Shown here one piece after another: positions 1 through 9,971 of a stretch of DNA of 64,000 bases (the first letter of the stretch is position 1; each line of letters begins with the position of its first letter). The stretch is taken from assembly GCF_002776525.5 (NCBI RefSeq), contig NC_045435.1, positions 122,591,071 to 122,655,070 of the forward strand. The letters run 5' to 3'. The notes beneath the pieces were generated by a model. That model saw only the letters and a list, made by a program, of their open reading frames with translations, was not told the origin of the DNA and did no database searches. The translations under genes and the position numbers were made by a program. This DNA comes from Piliocolobus tephrosceles (lineage: Eukaryota > Chordata > Mammalia > Primates > Cercopithecidae).

Positions 1-124
1 NNNNNNNNNNNNNNNNNNNNNNNNNNNNNNNNNNNNNNNNNNNNNNNNNNNNNNNNNNNNNNNNNNNNNNNNNNNNNNNNNNNNNNNNNNNNNNNNNNNN
101 NNNNNNNNNNNNNNNNNNNNNNNN
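1..124. other. Assembly gap (N run)
   Basis: All bases are N. The gap directly abuts the 3' end of an antisense L1, so the missing sequence probably includes that element's poly-A tail (poly-T on this strand). Confidence 0.99.
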
Positions 125-902
125 AAGTTCTAGGGTACCTGTGCACAATGTGCAGGTTTGTTACATATGTATACATGTGCCATGTTGGTGTGTTGCAGCT
201 ATTACCTCGTCATTTACATTAGGTATATCTTCTAATGCTCTCCCTCCCCTCTCCCTACACTCCACAACAGGCCCTGGTATATGATGTTCTCCACCCTGTG
301 TCCAAGTGTTCTCATTGTTCAGTTCCCACCTATGAGTGAGAACATGCAGTGTTGCATTTTCTGTCCTTGCAATAGTTTGCTCAGAATGATGGTTTCCAGC
401 TTCATTCATGTCCCTACAAAGGATATGAACTCATCCTTTTTTTGACTGGCTGCATAGTATACCATGGTGCATACATGCCACATTTTCTTAATCCAGTCTA
501 TCATTGATGGACATTTGGGTTGGTTCCAAGTCTTTGTTATTGTCAATAGTGCTGTAATAAACCTAAGTGTGCATGTGTCTTTATAGCAGCATGATTTACA
601 ATCCTTTGGGTATACACCTAGTAATGGGGTGCCTGAGTCAAATGGTATTTCTAGTTTTAGATCCTTGAGGAATTGCCACCCTGTCTTCCACAATGGTGGA
701 ACTAGTTTACAGTTCCACCAACTGTTCCTATTTCTTCACATCCTCTCCAGCACCTGTTGTTTCCTGACTTTTTAAAATGATCGCCATTCTAACTAGTGTG
801 AGATGGTATCTCATTATGGTTTTGATTTGCATTTCTCTGATGACCCGTAATGATGAGCATTTTTTCATGTGTCTGTTGGCTGCATAAATGTCTTATTTTG
901 AG
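125..902 (-). mobile_element. L1PA-type LINE, 5'-truncated tail
   Basis: Read on the minus strand this is the end of a primate L1: the last part of ORF2, then the 3'UTR with the reverse-complement of the GCACATGTACCCTAGAACTT end signature at 125-170. An open stretch at 406-693 (minus) keeps recognisable ORF2 C-terminal words such as LGVYPKD and CCYKDTC. L1 similarity stops near 902, where the matching full-length copy in this window would continue upstream. The 3' tail lies in the N gap, so no target-site duplication can be scored. Divergence suggests a middle-aged L1PA subfamily. Confidence 0.9.
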
Positions 903-2302
903 TGAAGATGAAATGAGGAGCCATGAGCTAAGGAAAGTGGGTGGTCTGTAAAAGCTGTTAAAGACTGATAGCCTTCTATGTCACCCCATATATGAGCTGG
1001 AGAATTATTTCTATGGGTAGAATATGTCTTTCAGAAATTGAAACGACATATGGACACTGTGCCTCCCTCTTGGTGGTATGGAATGTAAAATGGACAATTT
1101 GTCTGTTATTTTGAAGGTGATATGCTAACATGTCTCTCATTACTGGACCTCTAAAATCTTTACTGAATTGGCAGATCCTTGAATCTTTTGAAAGATTTAT
1201 CTTAACACGCATTGGAAGATATTTCTCTTCACAGGGCCTCCATCATGCTAGCCACTTATTGTTCATACTGGCCAATTAGTGCAACAACATTGATGTACAT
1301 ATTCTCTACACAGAAATTCAGTTCATAACAAGTACTTTGCCATCCATAAGGTAGATGCTTCAAAACGTAAGCATGGGTCTTTTGTAAATAAATATCAGTA
1401 GCTTGAATAACAATATTCATATACTCTGTCAAATGTATTTTTAGATATTTTACCTTTCAAAATTTTTAAAATAGTCTACTGCATTATGGCAGGGGAGTTG
1501 ATAGATTTGTAAATATTTTGATGAGGTTTTCAACTGCAATTTTGAAATAGTATCACTAGGTTTTACAGTTACTAAGTTTTTAAGTGTTTCTATATCCTTG
1601 GGAATAAATCATTTATATTTATTACTGGGGTTCCACAAGATAATAAGATGCAGAGGATATTCTTAAAACTTCTTTTTATTTTTTCTATTTATTGAAGAAT
1701 ATGTTGAATATATTTATCAAACACACCAACAATGGAAGTCAATTTATATGCACTTTGATGCTAGATGGGATCTTACCTTTTTCTTCTAGATAATGTATGA
1801 TGAATATTTTAAATATTTTGAACTCTACAAACATATGTGTTTTTATTTGTTTTGTGCTTGTTCCATGTGGTTATTTTGTTTTATATTTGTTTTGTGTGGT
1901 TATCTAGTTTATCTTTACCTTTTTCCCTGTCTTTTCTGGAATAGATATTTTTTAAAAAATTGCATTCCTATTTGATTCCTTTATTGTCTTCTAAGCTATA
2001 CCTCTTCTTGTACTTACAATCACTTTTATTTTGCTCTAAGGATTAAAATAGCACCGTGAACTTATCAGAGTCTACTTATTGTTAGTATTTTCCCCATTGC
2101 TGTTACATATTTCCAATGTAAAGATATTATAAGCTTAAATAGAATTTGCCTTTAACAGTGTGTTGTTTTCTGCATTCCCTCCTTTAGAGTCAATAATTCA
2201 TTTAATATCATTTTCCTTTAATTGTACAATTTTCTTTTTAATTTTTTTAGTAAATTTAGCTGATGTCACATTATCTGATTTTATGCCTTACTTTTCACTG
2301 GG
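903..2302. other. Unassigned AT-rich DNA; possible old retroelement fragment
   Basis: No gene is recognised. The first 500 bases are less AT-rich than the rest and hold a 78-codon minus-strand open frame (976-1212) that matches no family I can name. It could be a decayed endogenous-retrovirus or other ancient fragment, but this is a guess. From about 1400 to 2300 the DNA is T-rich; the 60-codon plus-strand frame at 1793-1975 is low-complexity Phe/Tyr/Cys and not a credible gene. Confidence 0.35.
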
Positions 2303-2656
2303 TGCTATAGGCTAAATGTTTGTCTTGCCCCAGATTCATATGTTGAAGCCTAATCCCTAATTTCATGATATTTGGAAGTAAAGCATTTGGGAGGTAATTA
2401 AGTCATGAAAGTGAAGCCCTCAAAATGGGATTAGTGCCCTTTTAAGACAAGACATAGGAGCGTCCTCTCTCTCTTCCTTTACTCTCTGCTTTTTGGGGGC
2501 ACAAGATTGATCATCCAGGAGTGACCTCATTTGATACAGATTTCCTAGTATCTTGTTCTTGGACTTCACAATCTCTAGAACTGTGAAAATAAATGTCTAT
2601 CGTTTAAGTCAGCAAGTCTGTGACATTCTGTTATGGCAGCCTAACCTGACTAGGAT
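2303..2656 (+). mobile_element. MLT1-type MaLR solo LTR
   Basis: The stretch follows the MLT1 LTR plan: start TGCTATAGGCTAAATG, then TTCATATGTTGAAGCC, GGGATTAGTGCCCTT, and near the end TCTTGGACTTCACA, AGAACTGTGAAAATAAAT and GTTATGGCAGCC. The AATAAA-type signal sits about 65 bases before the LTR end. MLT1 elements are mammalian LTR retrotransposons of the ERVL-MaLR group. At about 354 bp this looks like a near-complete solo LTR with no internal region beside it. Confidence 0.8.
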
Positions 2657-2659
2657 GTT

Positions 2660-3645
2660 GGGTTGATAATTTTGTTTTACCGTTAGATGTTGCATTATTT
2701 TCTGGCTTTTATTATCTTTAAGGAGAAATGAGGCCTAATTCATATTAATATTCATGTTATGACTTTATTTAACAATTTTTACCTTAATATCTTTGATTTT
2801 CTATAGTTTGATTAGGATTTGCCTATTGAATTGTGCTGAACTTTTGGATTTCTACATTTATTTTATTCACCAGAATTGAAAGATTTAAGGCTCTTTTTTC
2901 TCAGTTTGTTTTTGTTTTATTTTGTTTTGTATTGTTCTGTTTTTTTTTTTTTTTTTTTTTTTTCCTTCTTTCTCTAGCTCTTCTGTCTCTTTCCTTTTTT
3001 TGGACCCCTAATCTATTCATGATAGACCACTCAACATTATCTTACAGGTCACTATGTCAATTTTATTTATTTTTTCTTCTTTATATAAGATAATTTTTAT
3101 TAATCTTTTTCCACATTCACTAAAACTTCCTTCTGCTGTTTTCAATGTGCAGTTTAACCATTCTAATACACTAAATTCATTTCAGATATTGAAATTTTCA
3201 ATTATGAGATACTTATTTACTATTATATTTTGTTTTTCACTTCATAATTGAGTTTCACTGTTTGTTCACTTATTATGATAGTAATTTCCTTTATATTCTT
3301 CCCCATATATGTACTGGTTTATTTAATGTTTCTGATTGTTAAGTCTCACATTACCAGGTCTTATTCTATTACTTGTTTTTCTTTTCTCCCCTAAATACAG
3401 CTCACATTTTCCTGTTTCTTCTTACATGTAGTAATTTTGGATTTTATACTGAACAATATAGATAATGCAATCCAGAGGCTTTCAGTTAGGTTTTCGTTCT
3501 CTGAAGTATGTTGGTTGCTTTTTTTTAAGCAAGCAATTAAGTTATTGGTTGATACTTCTGAAATCATGAAGGCTTGGTTTTGCATTTTGATAGACTCCAG
3601 CTATGTAAAGACTGAAGTTTTTACCAAGCACTCTAACTTGACTTG
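2660..3645 (-). mobile_element. Old L1M-type LINE fragment, ORF1 region
   Basis: On the minus strand the block resembles the ORF1 coiled-coil region of older mammalian L1s (L1M group). The plus-strand reading includes the typical antisense pattern of a bunch of T/C, then 'GACCACTCAACATTATCTTACAGGTC' type sequence near 3022-3052 and TTTCAGATATTGAAATTTTC near 3180. No frame stays open, so it is long dead. A pure T tract lies at about 2940-2962. The subfamily and exact ends are uncertain. Confidence 0.55.
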
Positions 3646-3663
3646 ATTAATACTCTCTTTCTT

Positions 3664-3741
3664 TGAACTGTTGACCTCAACTGACCCTCCCATCTCAGCC
3701 TCCCAAAGTGCTGGAATTGCAGGTGTGATCCACTGTGCCCA
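3664..3741 (-). mobile_element. Short Alu fragment
   Basis: An antisense Alu core of about 80 bp is recognisable from GCCTCCCAAAGTGCTGG (with flanking GTTGACCTCAACTGACC and AGGTGTGATCCACTGTGCC). Only the 5' quarter of an Alu is present. It is diverged, consistent with AluJ/S or a free left monomer, and directly abuts the following L1. Confidence 0.75.
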
Positions 3742-3742
3742 T

Positions 3743-5265
3743 CTATTGGACAAATGATGCTGGGGTAACTGGCTAGCCATATACAGAAGAATAAAACTAG
3801 ACTGTTACCTTTCACTATACACAAACATTAACCCAAGATAGATTAGAGACTTAAATGTCAGTCCTCAAACTATAGAAAACCTGTGAAATGCCCTTCTCAA
3901 CATTGGCCTTGGCAAAGAGTTTACGCCCAGGTCCCCAAAGCAATCACAATAAAAATAAAAATTCACAAGTGAGACATAATTAGACAAAAGAACTTCTATG
4001 CAACCAAAGAAGCTATCAACAGATTAAACAGACAACCTATAAAATGGGAGATAATATTCACAAACTATGCATCCAACAAAGGTAAAATATCCGGAATATA
4101 TAATAAATTTAAACAAATCAACAAGCAAAAACAAATAACTCCATTAAACGTGACAAAAAGACAAGAACAGACACTTCTCAAAAGAAGACATATAAACAAA
4201 CAACAAACATATGAAAACAATGCTTATCAACAGTAATCATCAGAGAAATGCAAATCAAAACTACGATAAATACTATCTCACACCAGACAGAATGGATTTT
4301 TTTTTTTTTTTTTTTTTGAGACGGAGTCTGGCTCTGTCGCCCAAGCTGGAGTGCAGTGGCCGGATCTCAGCTCACTGCAAGCTCCGCCTCCCGGGTTTAT
4401 GCCATTCTCCTGCCTCAGCCTCCCGAGTAGCTGGGACTACAGGCGCCTGCCACCTCGCCCAGCTAGTTTTTGTATTTTTAGTAGAGACGGGGTTTCACCG
4501 TGTTAGCCAGGATGGTCTCGATTTCCTGACCTCATGATCTGCCCGTCTCGGCCTCCCAAAGTGCTGGGATTACAGGCTTGAGCCACCGCGCCCGGCCTCA
4601 GAATGGATATTATTAAAAAGGCAAAAAATAACAGATGCTCACAAGGCTGCTGAGAAAGGGAATGCCTATACACTGTTGGTGAGAATGTAAATTAATTCAG
4701 CCACTGTGGAAAGCACTTTGGAGATTTTTCCAAGAACCTAAAACAAAGCTACCATTTGATCCATCAATATCATTGCTGGGCATATACTCAAAGAAATATA
4801 GATCGTCATACCTGAAAGACACATACACTTGTATGTTCATCGCTGTGCTATGAACAATAGCAAAGACGTGGAATTAACCCAGATGCTCCTCAATGATGCA
4901 TTGCATGAATAAAATATGTGGTATATATACACCATTAAATCCTTCACAGTCATAAAAAGAATGAAATAATGTTCTTTGCAAAAAGGATGGATCTGGAAGC
5001 TATAATCCTAAGTGAATTAATCTAGGAACAAAAGACCAAATACTGAATGTTTGAACTTATAAGTGAGAGCTAAGCATTGAGCACCCATGAACATAAATGG
5101 AAACAATAGACCCTATGGAATACTAGAACGGGGAGGGTGAGAAGGGAGCCTGGTTTGAAAAACTACTATTGGACACTACGCTCGCTACCCACATCCACCA
5201 TGTCCAAGTGACAATATTACACATGTACCTCCTGTAACAAAAATAATAGCTGAAATTAAAAATGG
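3743..5265 (+). mobile_element. L1 (PB/MA or old PA type), 5'-truncated, split by an Alu
   Basis: The sense-strand sequence matches the last part of L1 ORF2 and the 3'UTR: landmarks include GATTAGAGACTTAAATGTCA (3841), CAGAGAAATGCAAATCAAAA (4241) and TACACATGTACCTCCTGTAA (5218). It resumes at 4599 after the Alu at 4298-4598 without loss. Frames are broken in many places. The tail region around 5240-5265 is A-rich but decayed. More diverged than the full-length L1 at 8.9-15.2 kb, so it is older. Confidence 0.85.
4298..4598 (-). mobile_element. AluY/AluYR inserted into an L1
   Basis: This is a complete antisense Alu with a 20-nt poly-T (4298-4317) and a 10-bp direct repeat CAGAATGGAT at 4288-4297 and 4599-4608. 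The right arm reads GGGTTTATGCCATTCTCC, which corresponds to the TAAACCC-type form of Old World monkey AluYR copies. Very low divergence indicates a young insertion. It sits inside the L1 at 3743-5265 and so is younger than that element. Confidence 0.93.
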
Positions 5266-5351
5266 TAATAATAAATAGCAATAACAAGTCTCTCTCTTGC
5301 ATTAAGCAAAAATTGAAATCTCTGTCCAGTTCTCTCAGCCATCCAGGTGTG

Positions 5352-5355
<4 letters not shown>

Positions 5356-5391
<36 letters not shown>
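5356..5391. repeat. Poly-T tract, 36 nt
   Basis: Uninterrupted T run. On the minus strand it would be a poly-A tail for the sequence that follows at 5392-5670. It may be length-variable between individuals. Confidence 0.95.
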
Positions 5392-5392
<1 letters not shown>

Positions 5393-5670
5393 AGCTACTT
5401 GGAGTCTTCTCATGCCAGAGTAGTTTGGGAGTCAGCCAATGATTCAAAGGGAATTTTGATGCAGATACTTCACCTGTTCTGGCAGCCACAAATTCAGCCG
5501 TTTAGGCCAAAAATCGTTCTGCTTAAGTTCTATTTACGCCACACCAAACAGACCAGTGAGTTCCCTCAATATAAAAAACATGTGAGAATTGATTTTTTCC
5601 AGTATGCTTTCTTCAAGTGTCAAATTTTTTCAACTTCTGCCTGTTTTTGTTCACTCTCCAGAGATTTCCA
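5356..5670 (-). pseudogene. Candidate processed retrocopy, parent unidentified
   Basis: The DNA to the right of the 36-nt poly-T tract does not look like any L1, Alu or LTR I recognise and is richer in G+C than its surroundings. On the minus strand it would end in a long poly-A tail, which is the structure of a processed pseudogene or other L1-mobilised transcript. Minus-strand frames give partial coding-like words (for example EQKQAEVEK upstream and PLNHWLTPKLLWHEK close to the tail), but stops and frame changes occur and I cannot name a parent gene. No convincing AATAAA lies just before the tail and no target-site duplication was found. A T-rich microsatellite next to single-copy DNA is the alternative. 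Confidence 0.3.
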
Positions 5671-5795
5671 ATAGTAATTATGAATTTATTTTCAAATTTA
5701 TTTATATTCATTATATTTATTATACTTACAGTGTAGAACACTAATTTTTTATTTGCATAAAAATTTTTATTAACACTTCACACATGCATTTATAG

Positions 5796-6219
5796 TGATA
5801 CAGTTTGGATGTGTGTCCCTGCCCAAATCTCATATTGAAATGTAATCCCCAATGTTGGAGGTGGGGCCTGGTGGGAAGTGACTGGATCATGGGGCAGATT
5901 TCTCAGAAATGTCTTAACGCCATCCTACTTGGTACTGCCCTTGGGATTGGGAGTGAGTCCTTATATGATCTAATTGTTTAAAAGTGTGTAGCATCTCCTT
6001 CCTTGCTCTCTTGCTACTCCTCTGGCCATGTGACGTGCCTGCTTCCCCTTCACCTTTCACCAGGATTGTAGTTTTCTGAGGCCACCGCAGAAGCTGAGCA
6101 GATGCCAGCATCATGCTTCTTGTACAGCCTGCAGAACCATGAGAGATTAAACTTATTTTCTTTATAAATTACCTAGTCTCAGGTGTTTCTTTATATTGGT
6201 GTGAGAATGCAGTAACACA
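5796..6219 (+). mobile_element. MST-type MaLR solo LTR
   Basis: The element starts TGATACAGTTTGGATGTGTG and continues with GCCCAAATCTCATATTGAA and GGAGGTGGGGCCTGGTGGG, then ends near GGTGTGAGAATGCAGTAACACA. This is the LTR layout of MST elements (ERVL-MaLR group, primate age). The length of about 424 bp matches a complete solo LTR. The 5-bp flanks TATAG and TTTAG are a poor but possible target-site duplication. Confidence 0.88.
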
Positions 6220-6814
6220 TTTAGAATGTCACATATTCCAGGCACTAAGGTAACCTAATATTTTGGTTCTTAGATAAGGTAGACAGAACAGTAGCTCCCA
6301 AGCAGCTTATATATAAGAAAGATAAATCTGTGAAAAGATAATTAAAATAGGATAAACGTTATAAAGAGTGAGAAATGACATTAGATGTCAGTACCTAATA
6401 TAATATGATAGATCAGAGAACTATGTTCTGAGCAGGTTAATTTCAAACTGAATATAAGCTGTGACAAGTTAAAGTGTATGTGGCAGGTGGATGTTTCTAA
6501 GAGGAGGAGGCAAAATGCGTGCAGATTTTATATGTAAAGTATAATAAAAAGTTCAAATAAAAGTGAGAAAAAAGCATAATGTGGTTGTAGTGATAAGACT
6601 GAGGTTGACAATGGAATGAAATAGACCTAAGGATAGAAAAAAAAGAGAATTTTTTTTTCTTCAGAGTTAAAATAATTGCTATCAGTTGACTCATTTACTA
6701 CTCTATTAGTCATCCATTAATTACGAAAATATCATGAAACTGAATAAAATACTTGACCAAAAGATAACTTTAAGTCATCTGTCAGATGACAATGAGAAGA
6801 TATAGCATTTTAAA
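6220..6814. other. No gene or clear repeat recognised
   Basis: AT-rich DNA, probably single copy. A minus-strand 65-codon frame at 6497-6694 is low-complexity and shows no domain. Nothing else is supported. Confidence 0.5.
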
Positions 6815-7175
6815 TTTTATGATATATATCAGATATTCTTCTAAGTGTATTGTGTGTATGTATATTAACTTGCCCAATCTGTATCACCCCCTAAGGATGT
6901 AACATTCTTATTCTAAGTTTGAAGTTAAAGAAACTGAGATGTTAAGTGATCAAGTTCATTGGCATAATTGAAAGGTTAAAATAAGAAAAAAAAATTCAAA
7001 ATTAAAATATTGCCAAATAACAAAATCAACAAAAATTTGATTTTTTTCCCCTGTTGAATGCATTTCATACAAAGTAGACTTAGTACAATAAATTTCTTGT
7101 GCAGGTTTTGAAAGACTTAAAATTTTTAGGGCAGGTACCAAGATTTGAACCCTAATATTCTGGGTGACTTTCAAT
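6815..7175 (+). mobile_element. MIR (ancient SINE), split by AT-rich DNA
   Basis: The sequence keeps the order of a MIR: ATTCTTCTAAGTGTATTGTG, then TATTAACTTGCCCAATCTG, GAAGTTAAAGAAACTGAGATG, TTAAGTGATCAAGTTC, and, after about 140 bp of AT-rich sequence, CCAAGATTTGAACCC. MIRs are tRNA-derived SINEs that were active before the mammalian radiation, so heavy divergence is expected. Confidence 0.6.
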
Positions 7176-8929
7176 GTGTGAACTTATAATTACCTCACCA
7201 TAGCTGCCTTTTATGTGTTTGGTTTACCACTTTATTTTTAAAAGAATAAATTATATTAAATTTAAATACCATTTTCAAATGTTTACTTTTTATTTGAGAA
7301 TGACTCTGCTCTTTGATTTCTTGCATTTTTTTCTGGAAACTCTCCCCAAATTAGAATGACAACTCTATATTTTCCAAAATCATTGTTTTCCTGATTTCAA
7401 ATTTGAATAATCCTAAACTACTTCTGCAGGCCACCAAGGAACGTAAAATTAATAGCTAATTACTTTGCAATAGCACCTGCTGATTACATATGAACACTGT
7501 GATTCAAAACATCAAGAAGTGCTTATTAAGAACACTGCCAAAAGTTTTGGCTTGTTCTTTTAAATATTTTATTGACTCTACATCTTCATGCTTCCAAGTA
7601 GAAACCCTATACTCCATTAAAATTCACTAATAATTAAAATAACATAGGTTTTGTCTCATAAAAGTGACAGTTATTTTTAGATAAATATGTGTACCTATAT
7701 TACTATTTTTTATGAGATCCAACTTTCTCTCTAAACAATCACTTCACACAAATAATTGAGGGAGTCTTTTGTTTTCATTGCTGTTAAAAGGCCTCTCAAG
7801 CTGCACTGCCATTTTGTGTGCACTGCTTTCCAACAGCTTTCCTATATGCCTGTACTGTTTGTTTCTACTATCCCTTTGTGGCTTGTCCTGATTTCCTGTA
7901 TCAGGCTCAATCCTATTTTTCTATTGAGTTTACTTTGTTCTGGACTAAGCCAATTTGATGCCTTGATTTCTTTTTACACTTTCTACATAATTAGCTAATT
8001 TTCCCATGTGCCTGTGAAAGTGGTTGCCTAAGGAACATGAAGTGTACTTGAATTTCTCCAGCTTTTAATCTATTCTTATTATTATAAGGTTAATATAAAC
8101 TTTGTCTAAGTTTATTTTGTTCTTATTTTTTCCTTTTTCTTAAGCTGGTAGATTTTTATCTTTTTTTCTTTCTTCCTAAATAATAGATTTACCACGCTAT
8201 GTATGTGCTACTTGTTTATTTCTGCCCCAATCACTCTTTATAAATCTGTTCCATGCTTGAGATGAAAACAAGAAAACTGCATGTCCCAACACTATTACTA
8301 CCTAGTTTCTTGTTAGGTTCAGGATGGGAGACACTGAGGAAAGACTGAAGCAAATAGTGAAGCAAGAGGTACTTGCTTCTTTTCCACCTCTGGTAGACAT
8401 CCCCTAGAAGCTAAAGACAGATACAGCTGCAGACTGGGCTCCCATGAGCACTCAGAAAATCACCATCCCTTGTTTCCCTAAGGGTCATTAGATAGTACCT
8501 CATGGCATCTGAGGACATGTGTGGTCCCCACATAACTATATTCTGATAGCCCCAATCATTTTATTTTTCCTCTTGTTGTACGTTTTATAGCTACATCTTC
8601 ATTACCACTTTCTCCACTTTAAAAGAAAAAAAATAAACCTTTCATACTCTGAGTAAATAATTGACTCCTTTCATTAAATCCATTTTGTTTAAAATACCTC
8701 TGGTAGTAGAATTATAAAGTTCACTTTGATTTTTTTTTTTTTTTTTTTGGTTTTTACATTTCACTTTTATTGATTTTATTTTCTTGACATATTTTCATTC
8801 TGAATTTTTTTCTTATTGTAACCTTTCATTTATGCCAATGAACATTTATTAATGATTTTTCACCTTGAGTTTCAAACAGTAGCATGGTACATGAAGAAGC
8901 ACAGCCAGTGAATTAAAAATATAATAGTT
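7176..8929. other. Intergenic DNA, no gene recognised
   Basis: Mostly AT-rich sequence. A 19-nt T tract lies at 8730-8748. The stretch 8270-8640 is less AT-rich and could be a decayed LTR, but no signature was firm. The 80-codon frame at 7756-7998 (plus) shows no domain. The last bases before 8930 (AATTAAAAATATAATAG) are the probable target site of the full-length L1. Confidence 0.5.
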
Positions 8930-9338
8930 GGGGGGTGGGGGCGGAGCAAGATGGTCGAATAGGAACAGCTCCAGTCTCCAACTCTCAGCGCGAGCAACAC
9001 AGAAGACCAGTGATTTCTGCATTTTCAACTGAGCTACTGGGTTCATCTCACTAGGGAGTGCCGGACAATCGGTGCTGGTCAGCTGCTGCAGCCCGACCAG
9101 CCACAGCTGAAGCAGGGCAAGGCATCTCTTCACCTGGGAAGCGCAAGGGGGAAGGGAATCCATTTTTCTAGCCAGGGGAACTGAGACATACAGCACCTGG
9201 AAAATCGGGTAACTCTCACCCCAATACTGTGCTTTAAGCAAACTGGCACACCAGGAGATTATATCCCACACCTGGCAGGGAGGGTCCCACGCCCACGGAG
9301 CCTCCTTCTTTGCTAGCACAGCAGTCTGCACTCTAACC

Positions 9339-9377
9339 TCAAGGCAGCAGCCAGGCTGGGGGAGGGGCGCCTGCCAT
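9339..9377 (-). pseudogene. L1 ORF0 remnant, stop at codon 13
   Basis: Primate L1 5'UTRs can encode a small antisense protein, ORF0 (about 70 codons in human L1). Here the minus strand has ATG at 9377-9375, about 448 bp from the element start, matching the known ORF0 position. It opens MAGAPPPA, as the human ORF0 does, but meets TGA at 9341-9339 after twelve codons. It is therefore a broken ORF0. The longer minus-strand frame 8849-9331 is in another frame and is not ORF0. Confidence 0.65.
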
Positions 9378-9714
9378 TACTGAGGTTTAAGTAGGTAAAC
9401 AAAGCCTCTAGGAAGCTCGAACTGGGTGGAGTTCACACCAGCTCAAGGAAGCCTGCCTGTCTCTGTAGACTCCACCTCTGGGGACAGGGCACAGCTAAAT
9501 AACAACAACAACAAAAGCAGTAAAAACCTCTGCAGATGCAAACGACTCTGTCTGACAGCTTAGAAGAGAGCAGTGGATCTCCCAACATGGAAGTTGAGAT
9601 CTGAGAAGGGACAGACTGCCTGCTCAAGTGGGTCCCTGACCCCTGAGTAGCCTAAGTGGGAGACATCCCCCACTAGGGGGAGACTGACACCCCACACCTC
9701 ACACGGTGGAGTAC

Positions 9715-9845
9715 ACCCCTGAGAGGAAGCTTCCAAAGTAAGAATCAGACAGGTACACTCGCTGTTCAGCAATATTCTATCTTTCTGCAGCCTCTGCTGC
9801 TGATACCCAGGCAAACAGGGTCTGGAGTGGACCTCAAGCAATCTC
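9715..9845 (+). promoter_or_regulatory. L1 5'UTR block lost from the youngest human L1s
   Basis: The segment beginning CACCCCTGAGAGGAAGC and including TCAGACAGGTACACTCGC, CTGCTGCTGATACCC and GTCTGGAGTGGACCTC corresponds to the roughly 129-bp 5'UTR piece bound by the KRAB zinc-finger repressor ZNF93 in apes and deleted in younger human L1PA3 and later. Its presence fits an L1PA lineage that never had that deletion. The boundaries are approximate and the binding match is from memory of the element, not a motif scan. Confidence 0.6.
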
Positions 9846-9971
9846 CAGCAGACCTACAGCTGAGGGTTCTGACTGTTAGAAGGAAAACTATCAAACCGGA
9901 AGGACTCCTACACCAAAACCCCATCAGTACGTCACCATCATCAATGACCAGAGGCAGATAAAACTACAAAG

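Larger units (their letters stand above)
8930..9971 (+). promoter_or_regulatory. L1 5'UTR internal promoter
   Basis: In primate L1s the 5'UTR is an internal RNA polymerase II promoter whose start position is set by a YY1 site. CAAGATGG at 8947-8954, only 18 nt from the element start, fits that site. The region has high G+C compared with its surroundings and runs without large deletion to the ORF1 start codon. Whether it is still active cannot be told from sequence; CpG positions appear partly decayed (for example GGTCG in place of GGCCG next to the YY1 core). Confidence 0.8.

Noticed and set aside
1793..1975. 60-codon Phe/Tyr-rich frame resembling a membrane peptide
   Set aside because: Low-complexity translation of T-rich DNA, with no conserved motif or start context.
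2833..3251. Hydrophobic plus-strand frames
   Set aside because: They are translations of poly-T and the antisense strand of an old L1M remnant.
8849..9331. 160-codon minus-strand frame opposite the L1 5'UTR
   Set aside because: It starts in the L1 5'UTR and runs into flanking DNA. It is not in the ORF0 frame (offset of one base) and has no family resemblance. Chance opening.
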